Made by a program: the position numbers and the translations under genes
Assembly: GCF_000247695.1 (NCBI RefSeq)
Contig: NW_004624795.1
Coordinates: 11,420,787 to 11,484,786 of the forward strand
Direction of reading: 5' to 3'
DNA from: Heterocephalus glaber
Lineage: Eukaryota; Chordata; Mammalia; Rodentia; Bathyergidae
Length of the DNA stretch: 64,000 bases
Part shown: positions 48,739-60,640 of the stretch, one piece after another
Layout: each line of letters starts with the position of its first letter
How positions within the stretch are numbered: the first letter of the stretch is position 1
Notes under the pieces: generated by a model
The model's database searches: none
Seen by the model: the letters and a program-made list of their open reading frames with translations, nothing else
Told to the model about the DNA's origin: nothing

Positions 48739-50237
48739 GGACCTGAGGACAAGGGGAGAGAGCTGTAATATTCATTCTTCCAAAAAAAAAAAAGTGTCAG
48801 CCATTATTGAAGTAGAATCCCAAGTACTTCCCTTCAGCCTGGGGTGTCAAGCTAGGACACAGGCACAGGATCTAAAGGGATTTCCTAGGGAAGCCCCTGA
48901 GCAGAGGGACCACAGGATACCCGCAGCTATGCCATTGGTGATTTCCGAGTTGCAAGTGAACAGCTGCTATTTGAGAAAGACTTGTTATATCTGACTTTAA
49001 AAGCCTCCCCTCACCTCATCACATACCTCTTCCTTTTTCTGACTCACTCGTGTCCCACCCCTATCCTCCGATCATAGCTCAACCATCTCGAGGGGGAGTT
49101 TGCTGAATGGTCAACAAGGGCCTTGCCTTCCTGAGGCTGTCATTCCTTTGGCATCATGAAGGTCCCGTGAACACTAATCCTAAAGAAACAAGCTCCTTTT
49201 GAGTTATCTGGCCACTCACATGTATTTCCCCTAATCTTTGGACTCTAGTACTTAGGACATAGTCGATACTCAGCAAATTTTCGTCAAAATTTTAGCCCCA
49301 TCTTACACTGCTGAGAACCACAAATAGTGAGTTTTAATGTATGTAGGAACTCACGTTATGTGTACAGTGGACGTACACACGTATGCACTTACATAGGGAA
49401 AGCCTAGAAGCTGCCCAATAATTGACACTCTAAGGCACCCTTGGAGGCGGCTGCTGCTGTTTCCCAGGCACTGCTGCAGAACATGGTTTTCAGTGTAGCC
49501 TGGCTGCTTCCATTTTTACATCCTCTAAAAACCGTGAACCAGTAAGAATCATAGAACCTTTCTCAGCTTAAGTCTTGCTGCCCTTTCTCTCAGCTGCACG
49601 CTGAGGTCTCTCCAAACCCCCTTCCCTCCTCTCCACATCTTGGTAAACTCCTTTTTCTCGCCCTCCCTCAGATGTTGCCCTGGGAACTAGAACGTGTTAC
49701 CAGGAACTGTAAAATGTGACTGTGGGGGCCCCCGTGGCGGGAGGACGGTGCAAACGCCAGTGTCTCACTCTTGGCACACTGGTCAGGATGCACCCCTCGG
49801 TCCTCCTGTCGTCAGGGATTCCTGTTAGTGCTGGGATGGGTCCAGGCCACGTCTCAGGGGTGACTATAAACTACTGAGGCCAGCTTTATGTCAACAAACA
49901 CAGCCGCAAATCTGCAATCCGAACGAACGTTACCCTTTAACATGGTCCTCCTGGGGGACGCCATGCTCACTCCAGCAGTGCTGCCACTGAGCTGAGCACT
50001 GTGGAATTGTCCACAGAGTCTGCTCATGAGAAAGTTGGACTCAATGCGCAGTCACACCTGATTATGGTTCCAAAGCAGCACTGGCCTGCATCATCACAAC
50101 CCCAGGCCTCAAACTATTTAGAGAGGTTCCCTGAAATCAAATCCATTCTCAAAGGACAAAAATTTCCAGCCATTAAGAATGTGTAAAGAAGGAGCTATAG
50201 GAAGGTCTTTAAAATTAGACCCAAATATTTTATTACC
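48739..50237. other. Unannotated, GC-richer stretch
   Basis: About 49440-49990 is the most GC-rich non-coding part of the window (GGGGGCCCCCGTGGCGGGAG near 49725), with scattered CpG but below island density by eye. No exon or repeat recognised. Confidence 0.45.
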
Positions 50238-50695
50238 CCAATTTGCAAATCCATTCTCAAACCTCATCTCCTTCTGCATGCCACTCACCTACACCAACAA
50301 CTGTTTTGCTTCTTGAACATGCCAGATTGCCTTGCCACAGGACCTTTGCACTAGCTGCTCCTTGTTCTTGAAATGCTTGACAGTTTTTATTCTTGATCGT
50401 TACATGATCAATTCCTTAACTTTTGAAGTTCAGCATAAATGTGAAATTTTTGAGAGAAGCTTTCTCTGGCCACTAAGTTCAAAGTCTAAATAGCTACTCT
50501 ATAATCGCAACACTCTATTGTAATTTTCTGCATAGCACTTTTCATTATTTTTCCCAATGTTTTTGCTTGCTTTCTATCTCTCCTGCATTGGAATGTAAAC
50601 TCTATCAACAGTAGGATCTGTTTCATTCCTGACCATATCCCCAGCTGGTACTAGATACTCAATAAATATTTGTCTAATTGAATGGAATGAATTCC
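50238..50695 (+). mobile_element. L2 3' portion
   Basis: CAGGACCTTTGCACTAGCTG, GAGAGAAGCTTTCTCTGGCC, GCATAGCACTTTTCATTAT, ATATCCCCAGCTGGTACTAG, CTCAATAAATATTTGTCTAA: collinear L2. Confidence 0.92.
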
Positions 50696-50814
50696 AAGGC
50701 TACTTTTTATGAGGGATGTAAATACATTATTTCTTATGAAGGAATGATTTTTTAAATATTGAGTGAATTAACCATTTTCATGTTAGTAAATCATTCTTTA
50801 AACACCATGTGGCT

Positions 50815-51300
50815 TCTGCATATGTTCCAAGCCACCAATAGCCAAGTTATAGAACCAACTCAAGTGTGTCAGTAAATGAATAGAGAAAATGTAATATATA
50901 TATGTGTGTGTGTGTGCGCGCGCGCACGCGTGAGAGATGGAATATTATTCAGCCTTTAAAAAGGAAATTCCATTAGTTGTGACAATATAGGTAGAATTGA
51001 AGAGCACTGTTACACAGTAAAATAAGCCAGGCACAGAAAGACAAATACTGTGTGTTCTCACTTACATGTGGAACCTAAAACAATCAGTCTCAGTGTAGAA
51101 AGCAGAATGATGATAACAGCACCCAGGGTAAAGAGAATGGAGACCTGATGGTCAAAGGGTACAAAATCTCAGACAGGATTATGGATTTTTTTTAATCCAT
51201 TACACAGTGTGGTGAATGTAGTTAATGATATTGTAATGTACACTTTAAAATTACTAAGAGAGTAAATTTCAAATATCTTTGCAACAAAAAATAAATATTT
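50815..51300 (+). mobile_element. L1 3' end (L1MA-like)
   Basis: GAATATTATTCAGCCTTTAA, AAATAAGCCAGGCACAGAAA, GACAAATACTGTGTGTTCTC, ACTTACATGTGGAACCTAAA; ends in an A-rich tail. A microsatellite at 50894 has expanded in the copy. Confidence 0.92.
50894..50931. repeat. (TA)n-(TG)n-(CG)n compound microsatellite
   Basis: ATATATATATGTGTGTG followed by GCGCGCGCGCACGCG: alternating purine-pyrimidine with strong Z-DNA potential. Confidence 0.95.
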
Positions 51301-51301
51301 C

Positions 51302-51488
51302 AGCCAGGCCTGGTGATGTGCACATGCAATCCCAGGACTCTGAGAGGCTGAAGCAGAATCACAAGGTCAAGTCCAGCCAGGGGAACTTAGCAAGGTCTTG
51401 TCTCAAAATAAAAAATAAAAAGGGCTGGGGATGTAGTTCAATGCAAATTCCCTGGTTTCAATCTCCAGTGCTCCAAAAAAAGGAGGAT
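51302..51488 (+). mobile_element. B1-ID dimeric SINE
   Basis: GCCAGGCCTGGTGATGTGCA, AATCCCAGGACTCTGAGAGG, TTGTCTCAAAATAAAA linker, GGGCTGGGGATGTAGTTCAA, shortened ID part, A-rich tail. Confidence 0.93.
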
Positions 51489-51908
51489 TTCAGGTGATGG
51501 AGGTGTTAGCTTGACTTAATTATTCCGCATTGCATTCATGAATCATTAAATCTCTTTGTACCTGATTAAAATATACACTTATAAAGTGCCAATTTACTAT
51601 AAAACTTTGAAAAAGAAAGGTGCTTAGTCCAAATTTTATAACTATGACATTTACACTGAATTACAAAGGATTAGTACCAAAAACAGTACCTAATTAATAA
51701 TTTTACATTGATTATATATTGGAATGCTATATATTGGAATGCTAACATTTAGATATATTGAGTTGACTAAAATTTATTACTAAAATGAGTTTCCTTTTTT
51801 ATATGTTACTACTAGGAAATTTAAATGATATAGCTCCTATTGTATGCCTGTAGACAGTGCTAAAATATTGGCAGAAAACATGGTTATCTTATTTAAGACT
51901 TAAACCCC

Positions 51909-52304
51909 TGTGGTAGTTACTTTTCTCTCGTTATTGAGACAAAATACTTGACACCCAAAGTTAAAAGGGGAAAGGTTTATTTAGCTCACAGATTGTAGAG
52001 GTTTCAGTCCACAGTCAGCTGGCTCCAAGGCAGGATGGCTTGGCATAAGGGCTTCACAGAGGAGAAGTAGTTTATGGCACCCACAAGGTAGCAAAAGCAA
52101 CAAGGAGACCTTAACAGTGTTTTTCCTCCTCTTTTATCTTATCCAGACTACCAGGATTAGGGCAATGCCAAACCAATCATTGCATGGTTTAGTAATCACA
52201 CACCCTTAATCCCAGGATCATACACTCTAGATCCAGCCACCTCAGAAAAATCCACCTATGACTGCATGAGGCTTTGAGGGGACATATAGAGGCAAGCCAT
52301 AATA
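51909..52304 (-). mobile_element. MaLR-type solo LTR, antisense, with 5-bp TSD
   Basis: Reverse-complemented it ends with AATAAACC (polyadenylation signal) and the sequence around ACTTTTCTCTCGTTATTGAG. GGTTTATTTAGCTCACAG is visible on the + strand. ACCCC lies at 51904-51908 and 52305-52309. Endogenous retroviral LTR only; no genes. Confidence 0.82.
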
Positions 52305-52309
52305 ACCCC

Positions 52310-53189
52310 CTAAGATACCACTGAGTAATCCGCTTTGGATTACCTAAAGAATTCATTCAAGTGTTTTTGTTTATATTCAAATGTGCATTTGTCCTTTTAA
52401 GTTTGGTGAGACCTGCCACAGTAAGTGCCCCTCTGTCTCTGATGCTGGCTTCTAAGGAATCAGGGTTACAGCCTAACTTATGTAATAAGGATGTGGTAAA
52501 TCCCTATTATATGTCAGCGATTCTGCTAGAAAGTGGTAAATTCTGCTAGAAAATAGCGGGGGGATACACTCTTGGGCCCACCCCCAGATGTGATGAGTGG
52601 AAAGAAATTTCCATAATCAAAATGAAACATTTAATTTCCAGATCTCTAAAATCTTTTTGAGACCATATTCTCAAAATCCTTAGGAAAACCTTAAAGTAAG
52701 ACAAGAGGTTGAGACCCAAGTGAAGCTATAGTGAGTTTTGAGTCCTGAACCTGAACAAGACAGATAAATTGGAACTTGGGTTTTGAGTTTCTCTATTATT
52801 AGCAATTTTAACACACTTAATTTTTAAAATACCTCTATATTACTTCTTTTGATACTCCTACTTTCAAACAAGTCAGTTGTGAAGTTGTTAGAAGATTTCC
52901 ACTTCTGATCAGTAAAGATAAATTTTATTAACTCCCTTTCTTGGTTTCTCAGAAGATATTAGCTTTCAGTGCAATATAAGTGGCCTTATTTTCTCCTTTG
53001 AAATAACAGATAGGGGTTGAATTTGACACCCTTATGAGTGCATATTGTATTTCTAAACAGCAGCTGGAATGGAAAATTTTTATCTAAGTCAAGACCATTT
53101 TTTGATGAAAGAACATTGAGCTATTTCATTAAAACAAGTATTTTATATTTAAGGGACTCTAAAAATATACAATTAATGGATGTGCTTAT
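52310..53189. other. Unannotated AT-rich stretch
   Basis: Nothing recognised. Confidence 0.5.
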
Positions 53190-53370
53190 ATGAGCTGCTA
53201 TTAATTGAGAGTCTTCTTTGCAAAGATTATCATCATTACAATTTATGAGATGGGCACCACTATTATGCTAGTTTTACATATGAGAGATCTGAGCTCAGTA
53301 CAGCAGAGTAACTGGCTAAGATCATGTATCTCTTAGGGGTAGCACTGATTTACAGGATCCCAAAGCCTTT
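53190..53370 (-). mobile_element. MIR SINE
   Basis: GTTTTACATATGAGAGATCT, AGAGTAACTGGCTAAGATCA: antisense MIR, diverged. Confidence 0.6.
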
Positions 53371-54529
53371 CATGAATTTTGTCCATTTTTGAAAACAGTA
53401 GAAAAGCAGACTTCAGCTCAAGATAAGGAAACTCTGTCCAGAATCATGTGAAAATGGGTGAGGCTGCCTTGATAAGCAGTGAGCTCCCCTCTTGAAGATT
53501 ACAAGTGGCCAAGGGGCCTTGGGAAGAGGCATCAAAGGTTAGTTGTAAGGATACTTCTACCACTGAGATTAAATGATTATTGTAGTGCCTCATTTTTCTC
53601 ATCAGTAAAAATGAGGAAAATGTTATTAATAGAAAAGCTGTTGCTAAAATGGCACGTTGTTAGTAATTTGCAAATGAGTCCATTGTTTCCATTCTTTACA
53701 AGCAAACAAAATAAATTGTTCTGTAAAGTCCTCAATTAAAAAATTAAAATTAGTTTTACATTTTACCCACATTATATTTTCAAGCTATAAGCAATTATCA
53801 AAGAAGCCCTAATTCACCAACTGTGGGGGTAAGGGTAAAATTAAGAAATAGTAAGTAGTGGCCAATCATAGGTTAGATTCCAATAGTGAAGAAAATCCAT
53901 TCAGTCCATGATCATTATTTATCTCAGGGCTTAAACAGTAACTGTATTTGTATTCTTTGGACATCAAGTTGCCACCCAACCCCCACCCCATCTCATAGTT
54001 AATTAGCTGGGCAGGTCTTATAACAAATACCCACTCAGAAGCACTGGGTGGTAGAAATGCTGTTGATAATTAACACCACAATAGCACGGAGCCTGTTTCA
54101 GGAGCACAGAGTGGTCTTACCCCAGCTGGACTGCTTGCCACACACCCACAGACCCTCTATTGTGCTGGCTCTGACTGCTCCCAGGGACAGTGGCTCTCAG
54201 CTGGGGAAGGGACCAACTGCAATGGGAGAGAAGGTCAAACTTTCAAAAGAGCAGGAGTGCAAGATTCAGGGGGGAAATACCCAATGGGTGAAAGTGAAAG
54301 AGAATGATTGGACACTAGAAAAAGAGAAAGAGATGGACAGGAAAATCAATCATAAAATAGATATAGCCTTCCTATTTTCTGAGCCCAACCAGCCAGCCAA
54401 AATGAGTTCACCAATCTCATGCCAAATAGTGATTAGAAAATTGCAATATTTAAATAATAGGTTGATTCATATTCCATTTGGTTTACAAAGAATTTCAATG
54501 AGTATTTTAAAGTTTTTAAGGAAATCATT

Positions 54530-54605
54530 TCTAAGTCATCCTACCTTCCCGGGTTTCAATTTCTTCATCTTTAAAATAAGGCGATTGAAATGGCTCCCAT
54601 TCCTG
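54530..54605 (+). mobile_element. MIR fragment
   Basis: GGGTTTCAATTTCTTCATCT, TTTAAAATAAGGCGATTGAA. Confidence 0.6.
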
Positions 54606-56079
54606 GGTTGAAAAAAATAGGATGAGGTTCCCAGACATTTTCTAAGAAGTCAAAACCTACCCTATCACTGTATTATTCAGGATAAAATTACTTAGTGTAA
54701 TATAATTATATTTCCTTGCTTCTGCTTAAAATATATTAACTCAGGTTGATTATCTCATCAGAACAGATGCTTCTATTGGAACCCAAATAGGTCATTAATA
54801 ATTAGGAAAAACACGATTACTTTGTAAGTCAGCTGGTTAGATAGCAAAAAAAAATCACGCAAAAGAGTGTTTTATTCAGCTATTAAAAATCCATTGGAAA
54901 AATACATAAAGATTTGCTTGGTGAAATGGTTGGAAACCACTAGTTCAGTTACTGCCTCTCTTACTAATCCAAGAAATTCCTTCTGACAACAGAGGCAAAT
55001 GAGTGTGCGTCTTCTCCAGCGTACCTGGGAACTGGATCTGAAAAAAGGGAGAGATCTCTGTTTCGTTTGTTTTTCTTTTTAATTTTTTTGCAATGTTTAG
55101 CAAAATTTCCATTCTCCTCCATAGTAAAGGTGTTTGTCCCTAAACCAGATAACAGGCTTTCATCAAAATCTGCATGTAAAATTGGGAAGTCCAGAATGAC
55201 ACAGATCTTCATATTGTGCTTTCAGAGATTCCACTACATCCCCACCCAGCCGTCATCACTATGGTATCGCGTTAGAGTTCATGTTGAAGAACATGAGGGA
55301 TACAAATAATTTTGGAAAGTTCACCTGACTATAAGTCTGTGGAGCTTCCTTGTTAGTCTCTGAAGAGGCAAAATGCTTTACCACGCTTTGTCTTTTACTA
55401 CAACTCAAATTTCATCCAGTCTAAAACCTAGGAGGAAAGGAAAGGTGCAGAAAGAAAATGTGTGGTGCTAAGGAAAGCAGGAAAAATGCCAGGGGTGCCC
55501 AGCACGGCCCAAGAGAAGCTGTCCATCTGAAGTGCCACCTGGAATTCACACCAGTAATAACTGTAGAGGATATAAAAATTAATAGGGGGGATTTTGTAGT
55601 ATTAGAAAAATTTATTTTTATAAATCATGTGTCTATCACCCAAGTGTTGACACATGCATGCAATTCAAACATCAGACCTACAATAAAGGCTCACTGAATA
55701 ACTTCACAAGGACAATTCCCCCATTTTCTCTATACTTTGGAGTGGAAGGAGGAGGGGGCAGTGGGTAGAGGGTGCAGTTACTGGGTCAATTAATCAACCT
55801 GAAAACTGTGACACAAACTCTGACGCCTAACCTATGTCTAAAAATACACAAATGTATACGAATTTGTTTTAAACTGTCAATGCCTATATTTAGGACTTTC
55901 CCAGCAAGGCTATAATGAGACTGTGTTTGAGGGTTTCAGTCACAGCAGACTCTACCATTAATCTGAAGTTAGTTAAATTAACAGCATTTAGTACTGACTT
56001 GTCAATCTCACTACTTCAGGAAATTGCACCTTGAGGCTACTAATATTGCCAATTTTTCCACTGGAGTATGTGTCTGAGT

Positions 56080-56107
56080 TTGTGTGTGTGTATGGGTGTG
56101 TGTGTGT
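56080..56107. repeat. Short (TG)n
   Basis: TG repeats interrupted by TATGGG. Confidence 0.9.
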
Positions 56108-56411
56108 ATTTTTTCTCCAAAATGTTCATGTCCACACACCATCATTGCTTCCCTACATCCACAGCACTTATATTATCATTTATTCTGGCCTCCTTTAGCC
56201 TTCCCGGGGGATTCTGCACAGTGTAGCTGCTCAGTGAAAGAGTTTTTTAGCTTTATATTTATTTGTTTATTTTTCTGTCATGGCTCATGACTGAGGCTTT
56301 AAAAAAAAAAGTGTAACAGTATTTAGAGTACATGATTGACTGCTACAGCAACATTCATTAACCATGACAAATCTGTAGCAAAACACAGTCCTGAGTGTTC
56401 TAAACAGAAAA

Positions 56412-56450
56412 TTTAAAAAGAAAGAAGAAAGAAAGAAAAAGAAAAGACTC
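56412..56450. repeat. (GAAA)n-like purine tract
   Basis: AAAGAAGAAAGAAAG-type run. Confidence 0.85.
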
Positions 56451-57734
56451 CACTAATTTTTCATTGACCTCATCTGTAAATAAATTTAGACTGATGGTGT
56501 GCAAGGGCAATAATAAATTAGTATTCATTTCCTGTAATTAATCCAAACATGCCTATGAACACAGAGAATATGAATATACAACCACCTAATTTCCATTTCA
56601 AAATACACCTAACAAATTTTCACTTCAGTTATCTTCATAATATTTTCCCCCCTTAATTAGTAGAATGAAATGGATGAATTTCTTTCCCACCCACCAGGGG
56701 GGAATATTGTTTTGGTCACAGGGACTATCCAACATTTCAGCAACAAATCTATAGGCCTTGATTCTGATTTATTTCAACATTTGTGTGATCTCCTACCACA
56801 TTTCCATCAAAAGGCTGATTTCCCCCCATCCGTGACCATGAGGGGCTCTCCTGGAGTGACTAGGGGATCCCATGGGCCCTCACATGCTTAAGAGCCATTG
56901 ACAGACTATGAGAAGCACAAGAACAAGAAAGTTCTATCCCTGAAACGTTCACTCATGCAAGGGTGGATTATGTAAATGAGACAACATAAATCAAATGAAG
57001 ACTACTATGCATTGAGTAAAATATAAATGCCAAGTTCTACAGCCTCTCTTGGCAAAAGGAGCTGGTCAAAATGGCCCTCGTGGTCATAGGCACCGCTGGA
57101 AAATTCATCCTATAAGCGGACCACAATCAAAGGTGATCACGCCCAAGTTTTTCAGCCATCAGATCTCACTAACTCAACTGTGGCACCCATTGCACCATAC
57201 TTTATTAGTAATAAAACGATCAATAATAACAAAACTGTAACTCGAAAACACACACGCAAAATTTTCTGTATGCCTGGAAGAATGTAATAAGAGCACAAAA
57301 TCTGTATCGGCTTCTACCAAAAACCAAAACAGGAACAAATAAATTTGGTAGAATACAACTTGCCTCCTGGGTAACCTCTCCCAGGACTTTCCCAGCCCTT
57401 AGAGCTTCTCCCCCTATGTGTTTGTGCCTCTCAATGTCCTGCAAACAAATCTGGGCAATTATAATTATCTGTGCTAAGCAACTAATTGGAATGTATGTGA
57501 CAGGATGGCCCGAGAGCAATTAAGAATATCTTAATTTGATGAATATACCACTTGATCTGATTGTAAATGTCACTAGTTGGACCTTTTCATAATAAGATAG
57601 TTCATAATGAATACAGATCCCACTTTGTCCTGGCTTTTTCTTAAAGCCCATCATTGTACACTCTCAGGTATAGTCTGCCAATGCAGCAGCGTCTCCCCAG
57701 AAAGAGAGGAGTCATCCTGTTTCTTTCCCCTTAG

Positions 57735-57923
57735 TTGTCAGCCTGGAAAGCCGCACAATGCACCTCAACACACTGGTCCAGGAGGCCCAGGACAGGGTGA
57801 ATGAACTGTCTGCCCAGGTGGAGAATGAAGGACTCACCCTGGACAACACAGAGAAACAGCTGAAAGCTTGGGAGTGGAGGCACCGGCTCTACAGACGCAT
57901 GAAAACGGGCTTCGAACATGCCA
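57735..57923 (+). CDS. ANKFN1: ANKFN1 coding exon, helical linker between ankyrin and FN3
   Basis: The exon lies after acceptor CCCCTTAG (ends 57734) and before donor GTGAGT (57924). It is 189 bp and phase 1 at both ends. Its first two bases complete Phe133; the next 62 codons are about residues 134-195, starting VSLESRTMHLNTLVQEAQDR. The composition (LVQEAQDRVNELSAQVENE, then EKQLKAWEWRHRLYRRMKTG) is strongly charged and heptad-like, so a helix or short coiled coil is likely between the ankyrin and FN3 domains. The Trp/Arg-rich stretch WEWRHRLYRRM is typical of this family. The exon sits after a 13.4-kb intron. Continuing past the donor in frame reaches a stop at about 57956. The last base A joins GA of the next exon to give Arg. 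Confidence 0.96.
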
Positions 57924-59934
57924 GTGAGTATACTCAGGAGGCTTCTACATTTGACTAGACTGAGTTTTGGGTTGAGACAGCCAGGCCTTCTTTTCCAGAC
58001 TTTTTTTCACTCCACAGGGTCATGGATGGCCGTTGTCCGCCTGTTTGGAGCAAGGGCTCTGAGAAGCTGTAAAAGGGTCTTTGTCTTGCTTGATTTTCTG
58101 GCTCTTGATAGTTTCTCTGACCATAGCTATGAGACCTCAGTGCCCCTGGCCTCACTCCACCATGTCACACTCATCTAGCACTTTCCACCCGCTACACCCC
58201 AAACCTAATGACCTGAATGGTCATTATAGCACTAAGTGGCTATATTTTGGGATGTGGAGATGGAAAAATATTTGTTTGCCTATTTGTCTAGTTTCTGCTT
58301 CAAGCTCAAGTTTAAGTTGTTTTCAACCCTCTGCTGCATTTTTTTATACAGAGCTGTAAACTGAACTTCAATGAATGTAAGCCACAGAGGACAATCAATC
58401 AAATCTGCGTGTGAATTATGCTTTTTTTCCTGCAGTTTCTCTGTCTTTACCAATTCTTCTGGTTAATTTAAGGAAAACCTTGTTGGATCGTGCTCATCAG
58501 CAGTGGAAAGTGCCACTGAGTGCAGCCCCCAGGATAAAAGCAAAATATGCAGCCCAGACACTTGTGAAATATTAAACTCTCATTCTAGAAGATTTTATTT
58601 AAATAACAAAAAAACTTAGACTTGAAATTTAAACACAAGGGAAAAGTCAGTTCATTTGACTGAAGTTCCCTGCTTTTTCCTAGATAATCTTCAAATGAAC
58701 AAACTAAATCTAATATAGAAAAAGACCAAAGGCAATGAAAATGATTTTTTAGGTAGCACTACACAATGATCTAGGCCTAACCTTTTCTTTGAAACAAATA
58801 ACTCAAGTAGTATTAATGAAAGGTTGCTTTCAACATTAATAATCTCAGCAACGCTGGTATGTGGATTCTTACAAAGACTCAGCAATTGCATTAAGAAGTG
58901 CATTTGTACTGTGCCATACTTAGGATAGGTTAATGCTAGAAAGAGACATCTTTCTAAACTTGATGCCAGATTTCATGGTTTTCTACCTTACAAAACATTT
59001 TCTGAGTGCTAAGGAATACCTAAAACCATCATCAGTCCTTTATAGCCTGAAGTTACCAGGCATGACATGTGTCCACAATTTTTCTTAGAAACACTACCTG
59101 AGGTAAGAGGAAGCAGACCAAAAACAAACTAAGTTAGAATTCTATCTTAGACAGGGCCCACGTTCAGCCATCCAAAGCCATGCGCTTTCGTCCTATTGTG
59201 TCTTCACCATGTTCTGAATGAGGAATTTGGCCTCTTTGGCCCGCAGTTTCCTCATCCCAAAAGTGAGGGTACCATTACTTGCCCTTTGCCCCCAGCAAGG
59301 CTGCAAAATGTCTCAATGATATGATTTATGTGAAAGTATCCTATGAACTGTATCTAAATAGGAAGCTGCTGTCACTTTCTGCCCCTTTCTTGCTGGCTGA
59401 GCCCAAATCTCCCATTGTATTTTCAGGACCATTTGGGAAGGCTCCACTAGCATTCTTTACCCCTTCAGAAGATGTTCTAATAAATCAGACACACGAGATT
59501 AAATATCACATGGTTTCTCTTATATGAGAAACCCAAAATATAAATAAAGAGCAAAATAAAAGATAGATAATAGGAAGTAGAGTGATAGATATTTCTCAAA
59601 CAGAAAGAAGAATCAAGAGATGAAGGAAAGGGTGACAAAGGGGGGGATGAAAAAAGGAATTAAGACGTTATATACATGTCCAACTGCCCTCAAGGAATGT
59701 AAACATTATGTGCTGCAAATATGTACTAATAAAAGAGAATTTAAGAAAAAGAAGACCACAGTGGCAACAAATGAAAGCCATTGAGACTTCTAACAAAAAT
59801 GTTCAAAAGCAAAAGCTATCAGACACTACAATGTTTCCATAGTGTCCATTTTCTGGTATCCTATGAAGAGTCAGGAACATTGTTTGAAAAGGATTTGCTG
59901 AGCTAAGATCCTTGTGTTTTTCCTTCTGTCCCAG
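57924..59934 (+). other. ANKFN1 intron, 2.0 kb
   Basis: Begins GTGAGT and ends TCCCAG. Its only clear repeat is an L1 3' end at about 59475-59765. A weak MIR-like patch with a TTTCCTCATCCCAAAAGTGA core lies near 59225-59350. No other feature seen. Confidence 0.9.
59475..59765 (+). mobile_element. L1 3' end (rodent-lineage type)
   Basis: AATATCACATGGTTTCTCTT, GAGAAACCCAAAATATAAAT, a G-run (GGGGGGGATGAAAAAAGG), TATATACATGTCCAACTGCC, and AATAAAAGAG tail, 170 bp before the FN3 exon. Confidence 0.8.
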
Positions 59935-60048
59935 GAGCCCCTGAGATGCCAACCAATGCCTGTCTCATGGTAACCAGCAGCGTGTCTCTCACTGTCACCT
60001 TCCAAGAGCCTCTCAGCACCAACGCAGCTGTAGTGACCAGGTATAAAG
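59935..60048 (+). CDS. ANKFN1: ANKFN1 coding exon, start of the fibronectin type III domain
   Basis: The exon follows acceptor TTCTGTCCCAG (ends 59934). Its first two bases complete Arg196; then come 37 codons starting APEMPTNACLMVTSSVSLTV and ending VVTRYK, about residues 197-233. This is the N-terminal part of an FN3 fold: a Pro-containing strand A (PEMPTN), strand B (SLTVTF, with Phe where many FN3 domains have Trp), the EPL turn, and the start of strand C (VTRYK). The known protein continues with Val, which requires a phase-1 exit after base G60048 and use of donor GTACTG at 60049. A better-looking donor, CAG|GTATAA, lies 8 bases upstream at 60041 but would remove YK and change the frame. 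The rest of the FN3 domain lies beyond this window. Confidence 0.93.
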
Positions 60049-60054
60049 GTACTG
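60039..60054 (+). promoter_or_regulatory. Two overlapping candidate 5' splice sites of the FN3 exon
   Basis: CAG|GTATAA (cut after 60040) and AAAG|GTACTG (cut after 60048) lie 8 bases apart. Family homology (TRYKV) selects the downstream one, although the upstream one matches the exon-side consensus better. Confidence 0.6.
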
Positions 60055-60289
60055 CACTCCCAATATCTTTTCCCCACATCTGCATAGAAAGAAATCTGTG
60101 GCTTGAGGACTGATTGTCCATTTTGTGTGTTTGGAATTCTTGCTGATAGGATCCTTTTCATCCCATTTACTTTCGAAGTTGGAATACTAAAGTAAGCACA
60201 CATGTGAAGGAGCAATAAGGTGACTGAGAATAAGTCACGGAAAGGATGAACCACAGGACCCGGCTATCCGTCCAAACTTCTCAATGAAT

Positions 60290-60640
60290 GTGCCATTCAT
60301 GTTTGCAGAGTGTCTGCTTTGTGCAGAGCATAGGGTTGGGATATGGAACATACTGAAAAATCAGAGCCGATCCAAGGAGCTGAAAGGCTGGAATGTGGAA
60401 CATAAATAGGGGGCATATAAATTGATGACTGTAACACCAGGTGAAGCGCAGTGGGGTCGGCAAAGACCAAGGGGATGGTAAAATGGTAGTGGGGTCAGTA
60501 AAGGCCCCGAGTGAGAGGTGGCATTCAGGCCTGACTTTGAAGGCTGATCAGAATTTGGAATAGGAGATATTGGTGGAGAGAAATAAAATCCAAATGGAGA
60601 AAACAATGAGCATTGGTATAAAAACAAGAGAACATAGAGA
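60290..60640 (-). mobile_element. L2 fragment
   Basis: GAGAGGTGGCATTCAGGCC, TGACTTTGAAGGCTGATCAG and AGGAGCTGAAAGG fit reverse L2. Confidence 0.6.

Larger units (their letters stand above)
44369..57734 (+). other. ANKFN1 intron, 13.4 kb
   Basis: Begins GTAAGT and ends CCTTAG. It is rich in L2, MIR, L1, Tigger and MaLR remnants in its first half and comparatively repeat-poor from about 53.4 kb to the next exon. Confidence 0.92.
53371..57734. other. Repeat-poor 3' part of the large intron
   Basis: Only a MIR trace (54530-54605), a GT run and a purine-rich tract (56412-56450) are recognised. The 187-aa frame at 54048-54611 is not a recognised protein. Confidence 0.45.

Noticed and set aside
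54048..54611. 187-aa open frame, one of the longest in the window
   Set aside because: No recognisable domain or family, no splice context, and its C-terminal part overlaps a MIR fragment; expected by chance at this window size.
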